A stretch of 64,000 nt of DNA from an uncultured Collinsella sp. GTDB taxonomy: Bacteria > Actinomycetota > Coriobacteriia > Coriobacteriales > Coriobacteriaceae. The notes under the pieces are model-generated. The model ran no database searches. It was not told the origin of the DNA and saw only the letters and a program-made list of their open reading frames with translations. Of this stretch, positions 1 to 10,536 are shown piece by piece (the first letter of the stretch is position 1; each line of letters opens with the position of its first letter). The stretch is taken from NCBI GenBank assembly GCA_900544135.1, contig UQTU01000012.1:1-64000 (forward strand). Direction: 5' to 3'. Made by a program: the position numbers and the translations under genes.

Positions 1-124
1 GGAGGAATTCCGGAATCAGTCCCTATGTGCGGCGTAGGCCGCTTATTAGCCCGTCCAAGAATTGGGGCGCAGTTCAATATGGGCTGTGGGGTTTTTCTTT
101 CAGATATCGAGGATGCCACAAGAT
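1..124. other. non-coding edge region, nothing recognised
   Basis: The first about 120 bases hold no open frame that resembles a protein and no tRNA. A short palindrome (ggaattcc) lies near position 5. The stretch lies downstream of the proS terminator and is either intergenic or the edge of an unseen neighbour. Confidence 0.4.
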
Positions 125-173
125 AAAAGGACGGCCCCACATCTCCCCGATCTGGAGAAATGCGGGGCCGTCC
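125..173 (-). terminator. intrinsic terminator after proS
   Basis: A 10-bp GC-rich stem (129-138 paired with 164-173) encloses a loop with its own TCTCC/GGAGA pairing. On the minus strand it is followed by TTTTAT. It lies 30 bases past the proS stop, so it probably ends the pyrH-to-proS transcript. Confidence 0.8.
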
Positions 174-203
174 CGTATATCGAACTACAAGCGAAATCGT
201 CGA

Positions 204-1925
<1,722 letters not shown>

Positions 1926-3008
1926 TTATTTCTCCTCAATAAGCTTGTCGACCTCTGCCATAAGCGCGTCGACAATTTGGTCCTCAGCTACTTTACCAAT
2001 GATCTGGCCATGCGAAAAGAGCAAGGCCTGACCACGTCCGCAAGCAACGCCCAGGTCGGCATCAGAAGCCTCGCCGGGGCCATTGACCGCGCATCCCATA
2101 ACGGCGATCGAAAGCGGCGCGGAGTAGTTCTTAAGCCGCTCGGTGACCTCCTCGGCGATGGGAATGAGGTTAACCTGGCAGCGGGCGCACGTGGGGCACG
2201 AGACAATCTCGGGACCACGACGACGCAGGCCCAGCGACTGCAAAATTCCCCCGGCGACCGGCGGCTCCTCAACCGGATCGGCCGTGAGAGAGACGCGCAT
2301 GGTGTCACCGATACCCTCAGACAGCAGAATACCAAGGCCCACCGAGCTCTTAATGGTGCCCTGAAGCTTGGTACCCGCCTCGGTTACGCCCAGGTGAAGC
2401 GGAACGTGGGGAATCTCACGCGACAGGGCTCGATAGGTATCGAGCGTCGTTTGCACGCTATGGGCCTTGGCCGAAAGCACAATGTTCGTAAAGCCGCGGT
2501 CCTCAAAGTGCTTGACGAAGCGCTCGCTCGACATCACGAGCTTTTCGGGCTGCGTGAGGTCTTCGCGCTCGGCGATATCCTGCTCAAGCGAACCAGCGTT
2601 GACACCGATGCGAATTGCGCAGCCCGCAGCACCCGCGGCATCGATGACAGCATCGACCTTGGCCCAATCGCCGATATTACCGGGATTGATGCGGAGCTTG
2701 GCGGCACCGGCCTCCACAGCGCCAATGGCCAGCTTGTGGTTAAAGTGGATATCGGCAACGATTGGCACCGGAGACTCGGCACAGATGGTGCGGAAACCCT
2801 CAAGCGCGGCCTCGGTGGGCACGCTCACACGCACGATATCGCAGCCAGCCTGCGCCAACGCGCACACTTGCGCAAGCGTTGCCTGGGCATCAGCGGTATC
2901 GGTGCAGGTCATGGATTGGACCACCACCGGCGCGCCGCCACCGATCTGCACACCGCCCACATGCACGGGGCGCGTCAACTCGCGCGGCAAAGGATGGGAT
3001 AAAGACAA
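1926..3008 (-). CDS. ispG: 4-hydroxy-3-methylbut-2-enyl diphosphate synthase (flavodoxin), IspG/GcpE
   Basis: Penultimate enzyme of the MEP isoprenoid pathway. It converts MEcPP to HMBPP using a 4Fe-4S cluster. Conserved signs are VQSMTCTDTADA near the N-terminus, the Cys pair in SCPTCARCQVN, and NGPGEASDADLG with the downstream Cys at the C-terminus. The frame is open further upstream, but that would overlap rseP. I chose the TTG at 3008 because GGGGAG lies eight bases before it and the resulting 360 residues fit the family. dxr, an earlier enzyme of the same pathway, is two genes upstream in the same operon. Confidence 0.95.
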   Translation of the reverse strand: MSLSHPLPRELTRPVHVGGVQIGGGAPVVVQSMTCTDTADAQATLAQVCALAQAGCDIVRVSVPTEAALEGFRTICAESPVPIVADIHFNHKLAIGAVEAGAAKLRINPGNIGDWAKVDAVIDAAGAAGCAIRIGVNAGSLEQDIAEREDLTQPEKLVMSSERFVKHFEDRGFTNIVLSAKAHSVQTTLDTYRALSREIPHVPLHLGVTEAGTKLQGTIKSSVGLGILLSEGIGDTMRVSLTADPVEEPPVAGGILQSLGLRRRGPEIVSCPTCARCQVNLIPIAEEVTERLKNYSAPLSIAVMGCAVNGPGEASDADLGVACGRGQALLFSHGQIIGKVAEDQIVDALMAEVDKLIEEK

Positions 3009-3021
3009 TCCAAACACTCCC

Positions 3022-4383
3022 CTACAGAATAAATCGAAGGATGTCGGAACGAAGCATATAGACAAACAGCAGCGCAAAGAGCGCGATGCCCACATAGCTC
3101 ACAATCGTCTGGACCTTGAGCGGAAGCTCGCGGTCCGCAATCTTTTGAATGATCTCGATGACCAGCTTGCCGCCATCGAGTGGTGGGATGGGCAGCAGGT
3201 TCATAAAGCCAAGCGAGAACGAAATGAGGGCGGCAAACGAAAGGAACGTGGCAGGGCCGGCAGCAGCAGCCTGTGAGGACATAACGCTAATACCCACGAT
3301 CGACGAGGACTGGTCGAGAATCTCCATCGTATGCTGCGGCTGGAGTAGGCGCATCACGCCCTCCGCTGTCTGCACGACATAGGAGAAAGACAGGCGAGCC
3401 GACGTGATGAGGTCTAAACGGACCACCTGCGTAGAGGCATACACACCTAGGCGCTCATCCTCTTTGAGCGCAACCGTGGTCGAATGCTGCTTGCCGTCAC
3501 GCTCGTACTCGATGGCGATATCGTCCTTACCGGCAGCCTTGCCGATGGCATCGTAAACGTCCATCCAGGTAGAGCACGATACTCCGTCAACCGAAAGGAT
3601 CGCGTCGCCGCCCTCGATACCCGCCTTGGCGGCAATAGACCCCTCGTCAACCTGACCGATCACGTTGGTATCCATCGGCACGGTGACACCCGTAATGGAA
3701 TAGATGCTCATAAGGAGCAAAAAACCCGTCAGGATATTGACGAGAATGCCCGCGAGCAGCATAAAGGCGCGCTTGAGAAAGCCCTGGCCAAGATAAGTGT
3801 GCGAGCGCTCTTGCGCCAAGAAATCAGCCTCGCCGCACGGCAGCTCCCACACATCGCCCTCGGCAGTCGCATGCTCTCGATCGAACCGGCGGCCGTCAAA
3901 GGTGGTGTAACCCGCAGCGTCTCGAGGCAGTGTCTGATACTTAGTGGGATAGTAGCTCGGTGAGGGCTTCTCCCCTTCCTCATACCAAGGTGCGATGGAG
4001 CCCCAGCCCAGCAACAGAGCACAAGCCTCGAGCACATCCTCCTCGGAAAGCTCGAGCTCGACAGCAAGGTCGGCCACGGTCACGCGACCATGACGGTAGA
4101 TAGCCGCGAGCACGCGATCGGCGCACGAGACATCGGTCGGATCCATACCGCAGATGGCAGCGTAGCCACCCAGCAGCAGCGGGGTCACGCCAAACTTGGT
4201 TCCAATGCGACGCGACGTGTAATGGATGTCAAAGCGGCACGGCAGGCCCAAAAAGAACTCGGTCACACGGACGCCGCAGGCACGCGCCGCCAAAAAGTGG
4301 CCACCCTCGTGCAAAAACACGAGGACGGAAAGCATCAGCAGGCCCCAAAAGACCGATGAAAGAACGCTCAGAACAGTATCCAT
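3022..4383 (-). CDS. rseP: RseP-type intramembrane site-2 zinc protease with an extra winged-helix-like insert
   Basis: M50 family membrane metalloprotease. Numbering is from the ATG at 4383. The zinc-binding HEGGH sits at about residues 25-29 in the first membrane helix. A PDZ domain spans roughly 235-315, and the second conserved motif NLLPIPPLDGG lies near residue 400. Between the PLLLGGY segment and the second helix, where ordinary RseP has a short loop, there are over 100 extra residues. The first part (about 88-135) reads like a winged helix-turn-helix. The usual role is cleavage of membrane anti-sigma factors or signal peptide remnants. A TTG at 4398 is an alternative start. The position between dxr and ispG is typical for this gene. 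Confidence 0.92.
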   Translation of the reverse strand: MDTVLSVLSSVFWGLLMLSVLVFLHEGGHFLAARACGVRVTEFFLGLPCRFDIHYTSRRIGTKFGVTPLLLGGYAAICGMDPTDVSCADRVLAAIYRHGRVTVADLAVELELSEEDVLEACALLLGWGSIAPWYEEGEKPSPSYYPTKYQTLPRDAAGYTTFDGRRFDREHATAEGDVWELPCGEADFLAQERSHTYLGQGFLKRAFMLLAGILVNILTGFLLLMSIYSITGVTVPMDTNVIGQVDEGSIAAKAGIEGGDAILSVDGVSCSTWMDVYDAIGKAAGKDDIAIEYERDGKQHSTTVALKEDERLGVYASTQVVRLDLITSARLSFSYVVQTAEGVMRLLQPQHTMEILDQSSSIVGISVMSSQAAAAGPATFLSFAALISFSLGFMNLLPIPPLDGGKLVIEIIQKIADRELPLKVQTIVSYVGIALFALLFVYMLRSDILRFIL

Positions 4384-4408
4384 AAAACGAAAAAGCAATC
4401 CTTATGGG

Positions 4409-5596
4409 TTAGGAACGGGTTGCGACGAGTACCTGCGCAGCCTTTTCACGCGCCCACGCATCGATATCGTGAAGTTGCTCAAACGAATCGACCGCCTGCA
4501 CATCGTGGGCATCCATGCAGGATTCCACAATGCGATCGATATCGGTAAAGCTGCAGCCATCGCGCAGGAAGGCATCGACGGCGACCTCGTTGGCGGCATT
4601 GAGCACGCACGGCATGGTGCCACCCGTCTTGCCGGCACGCTCGGCCAGTGCCAGACAGCGGAAGGTATCCATGTCGGCAGCATCAAACGTGAGCTGCCCC
4701 AACTCGCGAAAATCGATACGAGGCGCCGGAGTATCCCAACGCTCGGGATACGAGAACGCGAACTGGATGGGAATACGCATGTCGGAAGCACCGAGATGCG
4801 CCATCACGGAGCCGTCGGAGAACTCGACCATAGAGTGAATCTTGGACTGACGCTGCACGACCACGTTAATGAAATCGAGGTCGCAGTTAAACAGATGCAT
4901 GGCCTCAATGCGCTCCAGGCCCTTGTTCATGAGGGTGGCGGAGTCGATGGTGATCTTGGCGCCCATGGCCCACGTGGGATGTGCGAGGGCATCGGCACGC
5001 GTCACGCGGTCGAGCTCGTCGCGCGTGCGGCCAAAAAACGGACCGCCCGAGCAGGTGAGCCAAATACAATGAGCCTCGCGTGGGTTCTCCCCCAGATAGC
5101 ACTGGAAGATGGCGGAGTGCTCAGAGTCGACTGGAATAAGCTGGCCCGGTTGCGCCAACGGCATAAGCAAGTCGCCACCGACGACGAGGGACTCCTTGTT
5201 GGCAAGGGCAAGGCGCTTATTTGAGGTCAAGGCCGCATGGCTCGCCTCGAGACCGGCGGCACCCACAATAGCGACGAGTACGCAGTCGACATCGTCGCGA
5301 CGCGCGAGCTCGCAAACCGCCTGCGCGCCAACGCCGAGCTTCGTTCCCTCGGGCAACTCCTGCAGCACGGCGTCATCGCCATGAGCGACATCGGCCACGG
5401 CAACCGCCGAAACCGAGAACTCGCGGGCAGCGGCAACAAGCTCGGAGGTACTGGAGTTAACGGACAGCGCCGTCACCTGCAGGCGATCGGCATGCTGGCG
5501 GCACACATCGAGCGCCTGGGTGCCGATGGAGCCCGTACAACCCAGGATGGCAACACGGAGGCGTCCATCGGGGCCATACGTCGTCTGGAATGACAT
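4409..5596 (-). CDS. dxr: 1-deoxy-D-xylulose 5-phosphate reductoisomerase
   Basis: Second enzyme of the MEP pathway. It converts DXP to MEP with NADPH and a divalent metal, and it is the target of fosmidomycin. The N-terminal nucleotide-binding turn is GCTGSIGTQAL. The active-site signatures PVDSEHSAIFQC and KITIDSATLMNKGLE are intact. The 395-residue length is normal. The ATG at 5596 overlaps the cdsA stop by one base (TAATG), so translation is probably coupled. Confidence 0.97.
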   Translation of the reverse strand: MSFQTTYGPDGRLRVAILGCTGSIGTQALDVCRQHADRLQVTALSVNSSTSELVAAAREFSVSAVAVADVAHGDDAVLQELPEGTKLGVGAQAVCELARRDDVDCVLVAIVGAAGLEASHAALTSNKRLALANKESLVVGGDLLMPLAQPGQLIPVDSEHSAIFQCYLGENPREAHCIWLTCSGGPFFGRTRDELDRVTRADALAHPTWAMGAKITIDSATLMNKGLERIEAMHLFNCDLDFINVVVQRQSKIHSMVEFSDGSVMAHLGASDMRIPIQFAFSYPERWDTPAPRIDFRELGQLTFDAADMDTFRCLALAERAGKTGGTMPCVLNAANEVAVDAFLRDGCSFTDIDRIVESCMDAHDVQAVDSFEQLHDIDAWAREKAAQVLVATRS

Positions 5597-6495
5597 TACA
5601 GCACGCCTCCGATCATCAGCATCAGCCGCGCGGTGATGCAGCCGAAGATAAGCGAATCGCTACGATCGAGCATGCCGCCGTGGCCCGGGATAAGGTTGCC
5701 GGAATCCTTGACGCCCACACCGCGCTTGATGCGCGACTCGATAAGGTCGCCGATAACGCCCAGAATGGACACGACCACGCCGCACAGCAGCGCATAGGGC
5801 AGGCTGAGCTTGAAGAAATGCGTCGCCCACAGGATGAGCCAAATCAAAACCGAGCCCAGGATGCCGCCAACAAACCCCTCCCAGCTCTTTTTGGGAGAGA
5901 TCTTGGGAACCATCTTGTGTTTGCCGATACGGCTACCCACGATATAGGCAAACGAATCGGAGACCCAGAGAGACGCGCAAACACCCACCGAAAGCAGGGC
6001 GCCGGCAAAACCGGGCACGGCATCGCGCAGCAGCACGATAGCCGACAGCATAAAACCGGTGTAGATGGGACCCATGAGTGTCACGGCAACATCGGATATG
6101 CGGGTACGCGGCGACCAGACATACCAAATGCCCACAGCGAGCATCAGGGCAAAAAGCAGGGCATTCAGCAGCAGCGAGTCGCCCAACGCCGACAGCGGAA
6201 AGAGCACGGCGGCAGCGATACCCATGCGCTCGTTAGCCATCTTGCCATCGAGCCTTGTCATACGGAAAAACTCATAGCAGCACAGACCGCTCATGACGGA
6301 AACAAAGATGGCCGTGGGCACAATACCCAAAACCAGGCACAGGATAAAGACAACGGCATAGACGATACCGGCGGCGGCACGGGTGATAAAGCCGGCAAGC
6401 CACGAACCGGTGCCATTCTTCGCTGCGGGCGCTCCCGCAGCGACAGCCTTGCGCTCAGATGTCTTGGGAGCAATTGCCTTGGGACGATCGGACAC
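5596..6495 (-). CDS. cdsA: phosphatidate cytidylyltransferase (CDP-diacylglycerol synthase)
   Basis: Integral membrane enzyme making CDP-diacylglycerol from phosphatidic acid and CTP, the branch point for anionic phospholipids. After a polar N-terminal extension of about 30 residues come seven or eight hydrophobic segments. The C-terminal CDS signature is present (KKSWEGFVGG, then IKRGVGVKDSGNLIPGHGG). The start is GTG at 6495 with GAGGAGG seven bases upstream. The gene sits between uppS and dxr, the usual order in many bacteria. Confidence 0.95.
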   Translation of the reverse strand: MSDRPKAIAPKTSERKAVAAGAPAAKNGTGSWLAGFITRAAAGIVYAVVFILCLVLGIVPTAIFVSVMSGLCCYEFFRMTRLDGKMANERMGIAAAVLFPLSALGDSLLLNALLFALMLAVGIWYVWSPRTRISDVAVTLMGPIYTGFMLSAIVLLRDAVPGFAGALLSVGVCASLWVSDSFAYIVGSRIGKHKMVPKISPKKSWEGFVGGILGSVLIWLILWATHFFKLSLPYALLCGVVVSILGVIGDLIESRIKRGVGVKDSGNLIPGHGGMLDRSDSLIFGCITARLMLMIGGVL

Positions 6496-6497
6496 GA

Positions 6498-7292
6498 TTA
6501 AGCCTCCTCGGTCTTGCTCAGACCACCAAACCTACGGTCACGGCCCTGATAGGCCAAAATGGCGTCGACAAGGCCCCAACGATCAAAGTCGGGCCAATAG
6601 GTATCGGTGACGTAGAATTCGGAATAAGCCACCTGCCACAGCAGATAGTTCGAAAGGCGCAGCTCACCAGAAGTGCGAATCACAAGCTCAGGATCGGGAA
6701 GGCCAGCGGTATAGAGGTGGGAAGCCACCATGTCGTCATCAATTGAGCCAGGATCGATCTTACCGGCGGCAGCGTCGAGTGCGATCTGACGGACAGCGCG
6801 GGTAATCTCGGCACGCGCGCCGTAGTTGACGGCAAGCGCCAGCGTCATGCCGGTGTGATTGGCGCACTCGGCAAGACCGCGTTCAAAAACGTCGCGGGTC
6901 TTCTTGGGCAGCGCGGAAATGTCACCCAAAAAGACAACGCGCACGTTTTCGCGCTTCAGAAGCGGCAGCTCGTCGATAAACGTCTTGGCAAACAGGTGCA
7001 TCAAGACGTTGACCTCATGCTGCGGGCGGTTCCAGTTTTCGGTAGAAAACGCATAGGCCGAAAGCACGTCGACGCCCAGACGCACGCAGGCGGTAATAAT
7101 CTCACGAAGTGAGACGATACCCGCCTTGTGGCCCTCGGTGCGTGCAAGACCGCGCGATGTGGCCCAACGACCATTGCCGTCCATGATGCACGAGATATGG
7201 TGCGGAATGTTATTGAGGTCAAGGTCGGAAAAACCGACGCCCGCAGGGGCGTCGGCAAAGTACTCGACCAGTTTATGCTCGTCGTATTGCAC
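6498..7292 (-). CDS. uppS: isoprenyl transferase (undecaprenyl diphosphate synthase)
   Basis: Cis-prenyltransferase that extends farnesyl diphosphate with IPP to the C55 lipid carrier used for peptidoglycan and surface polysaccharides. The signature IMDGNGRWATSRGL (catalytic Asp near residue 38) and the C-terminal ELRLSNYLLWQ / W-P-DF motifs are present. The 264-residue length is normal. The start is GTG at 7292, with GGAG of the frr 3' end as ribosome binding site. This product links the MEP enzymes of the operon to the surface glycan genes at the other end of the window. Confidence 0.96.
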   Translation of the reverse strand: MQYDEHKLVEYFADAPAGVGFSDLDLNNIPHHISCIMDGNGRWATSRGLARTEGHKAGIVSLREIITACVRLGVDVLSAYAFSTENWNRPQHEVNVLMHLFAKTFIDELPLLKRENVRVVFLGDISALPKKTRDVFERGLAECANHTGMTLALAVNYGARAEITRAVRQIALDAAAGKIDPGSIDDDMVASHLYTAGLPDPELVIRTSGELRLSNYLLWQVAYSEFYVTDTYWPDFDRWGLVDAILAYQGRDRRFGGLSKTEEA

Positions 7293-7293
7293 C

Positions 7294-7830
7294 TTAGATC
7301 TCCATGACCTCGGCTTCTTTTTCCTTCAGAAGCTCCTCGACCTTGGCGACATACTCATCGGTGTGCTTCTGGACCTTGGCCTGCTCGCGACGGACATCGT
7401 CCTCGGTGAGCTCCTCATCGCGCTCAAGCTTGTTGTTGAAGTCGCGACGGATGTTACGGATAGACACCTTGGCCTGCTCGGCGTACTCGCGGCACTCCTT
7501 GACGAGCTCGCGACGGCGCTCCTCGGTGGGAGCCGGGAACGGCAGACGAACGACGGTGCCATCGGAGTTGGGGGTAATACCCAGATCGGAAGCGCCGATG
7601 GCCTTGACGATAGCGTTGATGAGTGCCTTGTCCCACGGCTCGATGAGCAGCATGTGGGCCTCGGGGGTCTTGACGGCGGCAACCTGCGTGACCGGCGTGG
7701 GAACACCGTAATAATCGACGGTGATGTCGGACAGAATGTTGGCATTGGCGCGGCCGGTACGGACCTTGGAGAAGTTATGCTTGAGGGACTCGAGCGACTT
7801 GTCCATATGGGCGGTGATGTTCTCTGCCAT
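7294..7830 (-). CDS. frr: ribosome recycling factor
   Basis: Splits post-termination ribosomes together with EF-G. The start MAENITAHMDKSLESLKHNF and the conserved KVRTGRANANIL region are typical. The C-terminal half is the expected charged coiled coil. At 178 residues it is slightly shorter than the usual 185. It lies two bases from pyrH and uppS on either side, as in the widespread pyrH-frr-uppS order. Confidence 0.97.
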   Translation of the reverse strand: MAENITAHMDKSLESLKHNFSKVRTGRANANILSDITVDYYGVPTPVTQVAAVKTPEAHMLLIEPWDKALINAIVKAIGASDLGITPNSDGTVVRLPFPAPTEERRRELVKECREYAEQAKVSIRNIRRDFNNKLERDEELTEDDVRREQAKVQKHTDEYVAKVEELLKEKEAEVMEI

Positions 7831-7832
7831 GC

Positions 7833-8555
7833 TTAATCCTCCTGATAGACGAGCGTGCCGACGGGCTCACCCGCGAGCGCGCGCTTGACGGTGTCCTCGC
7901 CATCGATGTTGAGGACCAAAATCGGCATACGGTTGTCCTGGCACAGTGCCGTAGCCGTGGAATCCATAACCTGCAGACCGCGGACGAGCACCTCGTGATA
8001 GGTAATCTTGTCAAAACGGACGGCGTCGGCGCACTTGACGGGATCCTTGTCGTAGATGCCGTCAACCTTGGTGGCTTTAATCAGAATCTCGGCGCCGATC
8101 TCGCACGCACGAAGAGCCGCGGCGGTGTCGGTCGTAAAGTACGGATTGCCCGAACCGGCGGCAAAGATAACGACGTTGCCCTTGGAAAGGTGGTTGATGG
8201 CGCGACGGCGAATATAGGGCTCGCAGATCTCGTTCATCTGGATAGCGCTCATAACGCGGCAGGGAACATCGTTGTGCTCGAAGGCATCCTGCAGGGCGAG
8301 CGCGTTCATAACGGTTGCCAGCATGCCCATGTAGTCGGCCTGAGCACGCTCCATGCCACCGGCAGCGCCGGCCATGCCGCGGAAAATATTGCCGCCGCCG
8401 ACAACGACGCCGACCTCATGGCCAACGGCGAGCAGCTCCTTGACCTGTTTGGCAAGATGGTCGGTAACCTTGGGGTCGATGCCATACTGGCCGTCGCCCA
8501 TCAGTGCTTCGCCAGAAAGCTTAAGAAGCACGCGTTTATATCGGATGTCGGACAA
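7833..8555 (-). CDS. pyrH: UMP kinase
   Basis: Phosphorylates UMP to UDP. It is a hexameric member of the amino acid kinase family. The N-terminal LLKLSGEALMGD, the VVGGGNIFRG loop and the DTAAALRACEI segment are conserved. The 240-residue length is normal. The start is TTG at 8555, preceded by AAAGGAGG five to six bases away. The tsf terminator lies upstream, so this gene probably opens a new transcript. Confidence 0.97.
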   Translation of the reverse strand: MSDIRYKRVLLKLSGEALMGDGQYGIDPKVTDHLAKQVKELLAVGHEVGVVVGGGNIFRGMAGAAGGMERAQADYMGMLATVMNALALQDAFEHNDVPCRVMSAIQMNEICEPYIRRRAINHLSKGNVVIFAAGSGNPYFTTDTAAALRACEIGAEILIKATKVDGIYDKDPVKCADAVRFDKITYHEVLVRGLQVMDSTATALCQDNRMPILVLNIDGEDTVKRALAGEPVGTLVYQED

Positions 8556-8614
8556 AGCGATCCTCCTTTAGATTGAACTCTCAACATTCTATCAAAGGCT
8601 CTAAGAAGAGCCAT

Positions 8615-8651
8615 GAAAAAGCAGGCTGTGAGTAAAACCCACAGCCTGCTC
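8615..8651 (-). terminator. intrinsic terminator after tsf
   Basis: An 11-bp perfect stem (8620-8630 with 8640-8650) with a nine-base loop is followed on the minus strand by TTTTT. It separates the rpsB-tsf transcript from pyrH. Confidence 0.85.
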
Positions 8652-8673
8652 ATTACCAGCTACAAGAGCTTAT

Positions 8674-9543
8674 TTACTCGCCACGAACCAGACGGTCAAA
8701 GGCAACGACGGTAATGGTGTCGCCGAGCTCCTTGGAGACCTGCTCAGCGTACTTCTTGATGGTGAGGGAGCTGTCCTTGATGAACTCCTGCTCGGTGAGC
8801 ACGGACTGCTTGTAGAACTTCTCCAGACGGCCGACAGCCATCTTCTCCTGGATAGCCTCGGGCTTACCGGACTCGGCAGCCTGAGCCATGTAGATCTGCT
8901 TCTCGTGCTCGACGGTCTCGGCCGGAACCTGATCGCGGGTAGCACAGATCGGGGCGACGGCGGCAACCTGAAGGGCAACGTCGTGAGCGAAGGTCTTGAA
9001 GGACTCAGCCTGAGCGGTCTCAGCCTTCTCGAAGGCGAACTCGACGAGGACGCCGATCTTACCACCCATGTGGATGTAAGAAGCGAGCGCGCCGTTCTCA
9101 GCCTTGCGAGCAGCGAAGCGGGAGATCTTCATGTTCTCGCCCATGATGTGAATCATCTCGGTGAGCTCGGAGGAAACGGTCTCCTCGCCCATCGGCTTCT
9201 CGAGCAGAGCGTCGACGTCAGCAGGCTCGGTGGTAGCGACAACCTCAGCGACCTTGGAAGCAAAGCCGGTGAACTTGGCGTTGGAGCCAACGAAGTCGGT
9301 CTCGCAGGAGAGCTCGAGCAGAGCGCCGGTCTTGCCATCCTCGGAGACGAACGCGGCGACAGCGCCCTCGTTGGTCTCACGGCCAGCCTTCTTGGCAGCC
9401 TTGGCAAGGCCGTTCTTACGCAGAACGTCGACAGCGGCGTCCATGTCGCCGTCAGCCTCGACGAGAGCCTTCTTGCACTCCATCATCGGGGAGTCGGTCA
9501 TCTCGCGGAGCTGCTTAACCATAGCGGCGGTAATCTGGGCCAT
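8674..9543 (-). CDS. tsf: translation elongation factor Ts
   Basis: Nucleotide exchange factor for EF-Tu. The N-terminal UBA-like segment (QLREMTDSPMMECKKAL) and the core motif ETDFVGSN are present. The ATG at 9543 was chosen because AAAGGA sits six bases upstream and family proteins begin MAQIT. An earlier in-frame ATG lies within the untranslated spacer. It follows rpsB by 45 bases and shares its transcript. Confidence 0.97.
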   Translation of the reverse strand: MAQITAAMVKQLREMTDSPMMECKKALVEADGDMDAAVDVLRKNGLAKAAKKAGRETNEGAVAAFVSEDGKTGALLELSCETDFVGSNAKFTGFASKVAEVVATTEPADVDALLEKPMGEETVSSELTEMIHIMGENMKISRFAARKAENGALASYIHMGGKIGVLVEFAFEKAETAQAESFKTFAHDVALQVAAVAPICATRDQVPAETVEHEKQIYMAQAAESGKPEAIQEKMAVGRLEKFYKQSVLTEQEFIKDSSLTIKKYAEQVSKELGDTITVVAFDRLVRGE

Positions 9544-9588
9544 TGTGGTTCCTTTCAAAGAGATGAAAAAGAATTAACTAAGACTGAT

Positions 9589-10317
9589 TTACTCGGCCTT
9601 GGGCTCAGCGGCCATCTCGGCCTCGGAGACCTGCTCCTTGCCGGAGCCAGCGAGGCAGGCGTCAGCCATGAGCTCGCACATAAGGGTGACAGCGGAGATA
9701 GCGTCATCGTTGCAGGGGATGCCGTACTCGACCTCGTCGGGATCGGAGTTGGTGTCGATCAGGGCGACGACGGGGATGTTCAGGCGCTGGGCCTCCTTGA
9801 TGGCGTTCTCCTCGCGCTTGGTGTCGATGACGAAGAGAGCCTGGGGCAGACCCTTCATGTCGCGGGCGCCACCGAGGTTGGTCTGGAGCTTAGTGAGCTC
9901 CTTGCCGAGAACAGCCTGCTCCTTCTTGGGGAGCACTGCCATGCGGCCGTCCTCGACCATAGCCTCGAGCTCCTCCATGCGGTTGATGCGGGAGCGGATG
10001 GTGACGAAGTTGGTCAGCATACCGCCGAGCCAACGCTGGTTGATGTAAGGCATGTTGGCGCGCTCAGCAGCGTTCTTGACGGCCTCCTGAGCCTGCTTCT
10101 TGGTGCCGACGAACAGCACGTTGCCACCCTTGGCGACGTTCTTGACGAAGGTGTAGGCCTGGTCGGCGTCGAGGATGGTCTGCTTGAGGTCAAGGATATA
10201 GATGCCGTTGCGCTCACCGAAGATGAACGGCTTCATCTTGGGGTTCCAGCGACGGGTCTGGTGACCGAAGTGGCAGCCGGCCTCGAGCAGGGTGCGGATA
10301 TTAATCTTGGTAGCCAT
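9589..10317 (-). CDS. rpsB: 30S ribosomal protein S2
   Basis: Small-subunit protein S2. MATKINIRTLLEAGCHFGHQTRRWNPKM and the LVVIDTKRE-like FVIDTKREENAI motif are diagnostic. The length is 242 residues. The ATG at 10317 has AGGAGG upstream. It has its own promoter about 140 bases upstream and a leader of about 135 nt, which could hold an autoregulatory structure. I did not recognise a known S2 leader motif there. Confidence 0.97.
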   Translation of the reverse strand: MATKINIRTLLEAGCHFGHQTRRWNPKMKPFIFGERNGIYILDLKQTILDADQAYTFVKNVAKGGNVLFVGTKKQAQEAVKNAAERANMPYINQRWLGGMLTNFVTIRSRINRMEELEAMVEDGRMAVLPKKEQAVLGKELTKLQTNLGGARDMKGLPQALFVIDTKREENAIKEAQRLNIPVVALIDTNSDPDEVEYGIPCNDDAISAVTLMCELMADACLAGSGKEQVSEAEMAAEPKAE

Positions 10318-10458
10318 GTTAAACCTCCTGTGGTTTGCCTCCGCGCGGGGTCATCCTCCAAAACCAACCCGGACATGTGCTACCAAAGCCCGGGCACCAC
10401 GGTATGAAGTAGCCGCGCGTGCGTGATAAAAACATGTTGCCGTGAAGCAACCCGATGA

Positions 10459-10487
10459 ATGATAGCAGGAATGCTTCTTCCTGCCAA
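10459..10487 (-). promoter_or_regulatory. sigma-70-type promoter of rpsB-tsf
   Basis: On the minus strand the -35 TTGGCA (10482-10487) and the -10 TATCAT (10459-10464) are separated by 17 bases. The start of transcription would fall near 10452, leaving a long leader before rpsB. Confidence 0.7.
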
Positions 10488-10536
10488 CCCGCAATCAAAA
10501 CCACACACCTGAGTGCGGCGCGGGACGTCCCAGCAA

